28,888 nucleotides of DNA from an uncultured Oscillospiraceae bacterium (GTDB taxonomy: Bacteria > Bacillota > Clostridia > Oscillospirales > Ruminococcaceae): the NCBI GenBank assembly GCA_934481385.1, contig CAKSPD010000016.1, positions 1 to 28,888 on the forward strand, written 5' to 3'. This document shows, in pieces, positions 26,976 through 28,888 of this stretch. A program made the translations under genes and the position numbers. The notes beneath the pieces are model-generated. The model was given only the letters and a program-made list of their open reading frames with translations. It ran no database searches and had not been told where the DNA came from. How positions within the stretch are numbered: position 1 is the first letter of the stretch; every line of letters begins with the position of its first letter.

Positions 26976-27173
26976 TTATCCCCCTCCCATAAATGATACG
27001 ATTTCGATTTCATCATCTTGAGAGATAATATAGTTTTTATATTCCGTTTTGGGAATTATATTATAGTTTACTTCAACGGCAATCCTTTCAGGAACATATC
27101 CGTTCTTTTCAAGATATGCTGATAAAGTTTCGCCGACAGCCTCGGGAGTATTAACACCATTTATTTTAATCAT
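26976..27173 (-). CDS. thiS: Sulfur carrier protein ThiS
   Basis: A 65-residue ubiquitin-like protein starting MIKINGVNTPEAVGETLSAY. RIAVEVNYNIIPKTEY is typical of ThiS, and it ends SFMGGG with the Gly-Gly tail that is thiocarboxylated for thiazole synthesis. Three glycines are present. The ATG at 27173 follows AAGGTGATTTGT; a GTG three codons earlier is possible. It starts 10 bases after thiC ends. The adenylating partner ThiF is not in the window. Confidence 0.94.
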   Translation of the reverse strand: MIKINGVNTPEAVGETLSAYLEKNGYVPERIAVEVNYNIIPKTEYKNYIISQDDEIEIVSFMGGG

Positions 27174-27183
27174 ACAAATCACC

Positions 27184-28494
27184 TTATTTTTCTGAACAGA
27201 ATCTTACTTCCTTGCCCTCAAGAATCATATTTGTAGTTCTCATAGCACACATCTTTCCGCACATAGAACATGTATGCTTTTCTGAAGGGGGAGCAGAGTT
27301 GAAATATCTTTCAGCCTTTTCCCTGTCAATTGCATAGCTGAACATTTCGTCCCAGTCAATACGTCTGCGGGCATCACTCATTTTGTTGTCAATATCTCTT
27401 GCACCTTTTACACCCTTTGCAATATCGGCAGCATGTGCAGCGATTTTACTTGCAACAATCCCCTCTTTTACATCATCAATATCAGGCAGACGGAGATGTT
27501 CGGCAGGTGTTACATAGCAAAGGAAATCCGCACCGCTTGAAGCTGCAATTGCACCGCCTATTGCAGATGTTATATGGTCATATCCGGGGGCAATATCAGT
27601 TACAAGAGGGCCTAAAACATAGAATGGTGCATTATGGCATATTCTTTTCTGGAGTGTCATATTAGCTGAAATTTCATTCATAGCCATATGTCCCGGGCCT
27701 TCAACCATTACCTGAACATCTTTTGCCCATGCACGTTTTGTTAAATCTCCGAGTTCTATAAGCTCACTAATCTGTCCGGCATCGGTGCTGTCTGCAATAG
27801 AACCGGGACGGAGAGCATCACCAAGACTGATTGTAACATCATACTCTCTTAATATATCAAGAACTTCATCATAATATTCATAGAAAGGATTTTCATTTCC
27901 TGTCATCTCCATCCATGCAAAGAGAAGTGAACCGCCTCTTGAAACTATGTTTGTAACTCTTTTTGAACGCTTGAAACATTCAACAGCACGCTTGTTTATT
28001 CCTGCATGAATTGTCATAAAGTCAACACCCTCTTTTGCGTGAGCCTCAACAACTTTAAGAAAATCCTTTGCAGTTATATCAAGCAAATCCTTTTCAAGAT
28101 AGCCGACTGCATCATACATCGGAACAGTTCCAATCATAGCAGGTGACATTTCTATAAGCTTTTTTCTGAATGTATTTGTCTTTCCGTAGTTTGACAAATC
28201 CATAATAGCCTCACACTTGAAATCAATTGCAAGCTTTACTTTCTGCATTTCAATGTCATAATCCTTTTTATCTCCTGAAATTCCGAGATTTACATTGATT
28301 TTAGTACGCAGTCCCGAACCTATTCCCTCTGCTGAAAGTGATTTGTGATTTATATTTGCAGGAATTGCAACAGTTCCCTCTGCAACAGCTTTCATAATTT
28401 CAGAAACATCAATATTTTCCTTTTCTGCAACAGTTTTCATCTGAGGTGTAATAATTCCCTTTTTACCGGCTTCCATCTGTGTTTTGTAATTCAA
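27184..28494 (-). CDS. thiC: Phosphomethylpyrimidine synthase ThiC
   Basis: A 436-residue radical-SAM enzyme that rearranges aminoimidazole ribotide to hydroxymethylpyrimidine phosphate. Visible: [20 protein letters not shown] near the start, [71 protein letters not shown] and the C-terminal cluster [11 protein letters not shown]. The length and the CxxCxxxC spacing match the short clostridial form rather than the 630-residue enterobacterial one. The start is TTG at 28494 with AGGAG 10 bases upstream; later in-frame ATGs would drop conserved N-terminal residues. It is directly controlled by the TPP riboswitch. Confidence 0.97.
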   Translation of the reverse strand: MNYKTQMEAGKKGIITPQMKTVAEKENIDVSEIMKAVAEGTVAIPANINHKSLSAEGIGSGLRTKINVNLGISGDKKDYDIEMQKVKLAIDFKCEAIMDLSNYGKTNTFRKKLIEMSPAMIGTVPMYDAVGYLEKDLLDITAKDFLKVVEAHAKEGVDFMTIHAGINKRAVECFKRSKRVTNIVSRGGSLLFAWMEMTGNENPFYEYYDEVLDILREYDVTISLGDALRPGSIADSTDAGQISELIELGDLTKRAWAKDVQVMVEGPGHMAMNEISANMTLQKRICHNAPFYVLGPLVTDIAPGYDHITSAIGGAIAASSGADFLCYVTPAEHLRLPDIDDVKEGIVASKIAAHAADIAKGVKGARDIDNKMSDARRRIDWDEMFSYAIDREKAERYFNSAPPSEKHTCSMCGKMCAMRTTNMILEGKEVRFCSEK

Positions 28495-28509
28495 AAAAAA
28501 TCATCTCCT

Positions 28510-28556
28510 AAAAATAAAAAGATACACAATCCCCCTGAAAAGAAATAATGTGTATC
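28510..28556 (-). terminator. Terminator stem of the TPP riboswitch expression platform
   Basis: On the minus strand GATACACA (28549-28556) pairs with TGTGTATC (28521-28528) across a 20-base loop, followed by TTTTTATTTTT and then the thiC ribosome-binding site. It lies 11 bases after the aptamer, so TPP binding most likely favours this stem and stops transcription. Confidence 0.78.
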
Positions 28557-28567
28557 CGTAAAAAAAT

Positions 28568-28646
28568 TTCCTACGACGGCATTATCCGTATCAGGTCTAA
28601 CGGTCGGAGTTGGATTACTCCCTCTCAGCCTGCACACAAGCTCCCA
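28568..28646 (-). promoter_or_regulatory. TPP (THI-box) riboswitch aptamer
   Basis: The minus strand shows the conserved elements in order: GGGAGC, GCAGGCTGAGAGGGAG, the ACCTGATACGGATAATGCCG stretch, and the closing TCGTAGGAAA. It leads the thiC-thiS cluster. Binding of thiamine pyrophosphate is expected to reduce expression of thiC and, if co-transcribed, the eight genes after it. Confidence 0.97.
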
Positions 28647-28652
28647 TAAATA

Positions 28653-28681
28653 ATTTTAACTCATAATTTATGATTTGTCAA
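28653..28681 (-). promoter_or_regulatory. Sigma-A promoter of the thiamine cluster
   Basis: On the minus strand a perfect TTGACA (28676-28681) and TAAAAT (28653-28658) are 17 bases apart. The predicted start lies at about the first base of the TPP aptamer. Confidence 0.78.
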
Positions 28682-28684
28682 TAC

Positions 28685-28713
28685 TTGACTTTAATATTAA
28701 TACATGCTATAAT
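28685..28713 (+). promoter_or_regulatory. Sigma-A promoter of the DEAD-box helicase gene
   Basis: TTGACT (28685-28690) and a perfect TATAAT (28708-28713) are 17 bases apart, 34 bases before the ATG. Its -35 is only three bases from the -35 of the divergent thiamine promoter. Confidence 0.8.
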
Positions 28714-28747
28714 AATATGTAATTTGTATTTTGAGAAAGGATTTATA

Positions 28748-28888
28748 ATGCTGTTTAATGAACTTAATTTATCTCAGGAGCTTTTAAAGGCTGTTGAGGA
28801 ACTCGGATTTTCTGAAATGACAGAAATCCAGCAAAAAAGCATACCGCTTCTTCTTGAAGGCTCTGATGTCACAGGACGTTCAAATACC
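28748..28888 (+). CDS. DEAD-box RNA helicase, N-terminal part, cut by the window edge
   Basis: 47 codons are visible: MLFNELNLSQELLKAVEELG, then FSEMTEIQQKSIPLLLEGSD and VTGRSNT at the edge. This is the Q motif (GF..MTEIQ) followed by the beginning of Walker A (expected GTGKT next). It is an ATP-dependent RNA helicase of the CsdA/DeaD/CshA kind; which one cannot be told from this part. The ribosome-binding site GAGAAAGGA precedes the ATG. It diverges from the thiamine cluster. Confidence 0.9.
   Translation, partial: MLFNELNLSQELLKAVEELGFSEMTEIQQKSIPLLLEGSDVTGRSNT

Noticed and set aside
26975..27016. ATG at 27016 as the start of the CPBP protease
   Set aside because: It lies inside thiS; the TTG at 26974 directly follows the thiS stop and has a strong ribosome-binding site.

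Overview
The window looks like a chromosomal segment of a low-to-moderate GC, AT-rich member of the Bacillota, most likely a Ruminococcus-type gut or rumen clostridium (Oscillospiraceae). Reasons: a secreted protein built from dockerin-type repeats, a valine T-box leader, a TPP riboswitch in front of a clostridial-length ThiC, Na+-pump decarboxylase subunits, NADP-type glutamate dehydrogenase, TTG/GTG starts and textbook sigma-A promoters with 17-base spacers. No rRNA, tRNA or CRISPR array was seen. Both ends cut a gene: a TnpB-type gene at the left and a DEAD-box helicase at the right.

Layout. 1-203: N-terminal piece of an IS200/IS605-type TnpB and its leader. 204-5048 (minus): recJ, then the (p)ppGpp synthetase/hydrolase, then trmL, apparently one operon with its promoter at 5080-5108. 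5224-7000 (plus): an MscS-type channel overlapping a membrane-anchored metallophosphoesterase. 7057-8403 (minus): gdhA with its own promoter. 8539-13325 (minus): folC and a Dabb-domain gene, then an unusual array of four unrelated small genes (HAD phosphatase, methyltransferase, two unknowns) separated by about 135-base direct repeats, bounded on the far side by a gene of unknown function. 13358-14452 (minus): a decayed gene tail, a NYN-domain gene and a DUF6440-like gene. 14528-17498 (minus): valS under a T-box. 17514-18248 (minus): a five-repeat dockerin-like secreted protein. 18484-20172 (plus): gamma and beta subunits of a Na+-translocating decarboxylase. 20247-22108 (plus): rubrerythrin overlapping enolase. 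22123-28681 (minus): a TPP-riboswitch-led thiamine cluster thiC-thiS-(CPBP protease, RNase Z-like, FTR-like, thioredoxin)-thiG-thiH-thiE. 28685-28888 (plus): start of a DEAD-box helicase.

How the genes work together. The thiamine cluster supplies the pyrimidine branch (ThiC), the thiazole branch (ThiS, ThiG, ThiH) and the coupling step (ThiE); thiF and thiD are not in the window. Four genes of other function, two of them a thioredoxin / ferredoxin-thioredoxin-reductase-like pair, sit inside the cluster without visible breaks. Rubrerythrin and enolase are translationally coupled. OadG/OadB form the membrane part of a sodium pump whose carboxyltransferase subunit must be elsewhere.

The most notable structure is the cassette array at 10101-12790. 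Each full repeat is a fusion of the 3' end of the gene at 12723-13325 with the ribosome-binding leader of the Dabb gene, joined at a 7-base shared word. Each cargo gene lies between the two halves of a split 15-base inverted repeat. The arrangement resembles an integron cassette array in its compact, same-strand, one-gene-per-repeat design, but no integrase and no attC-like site is visible.
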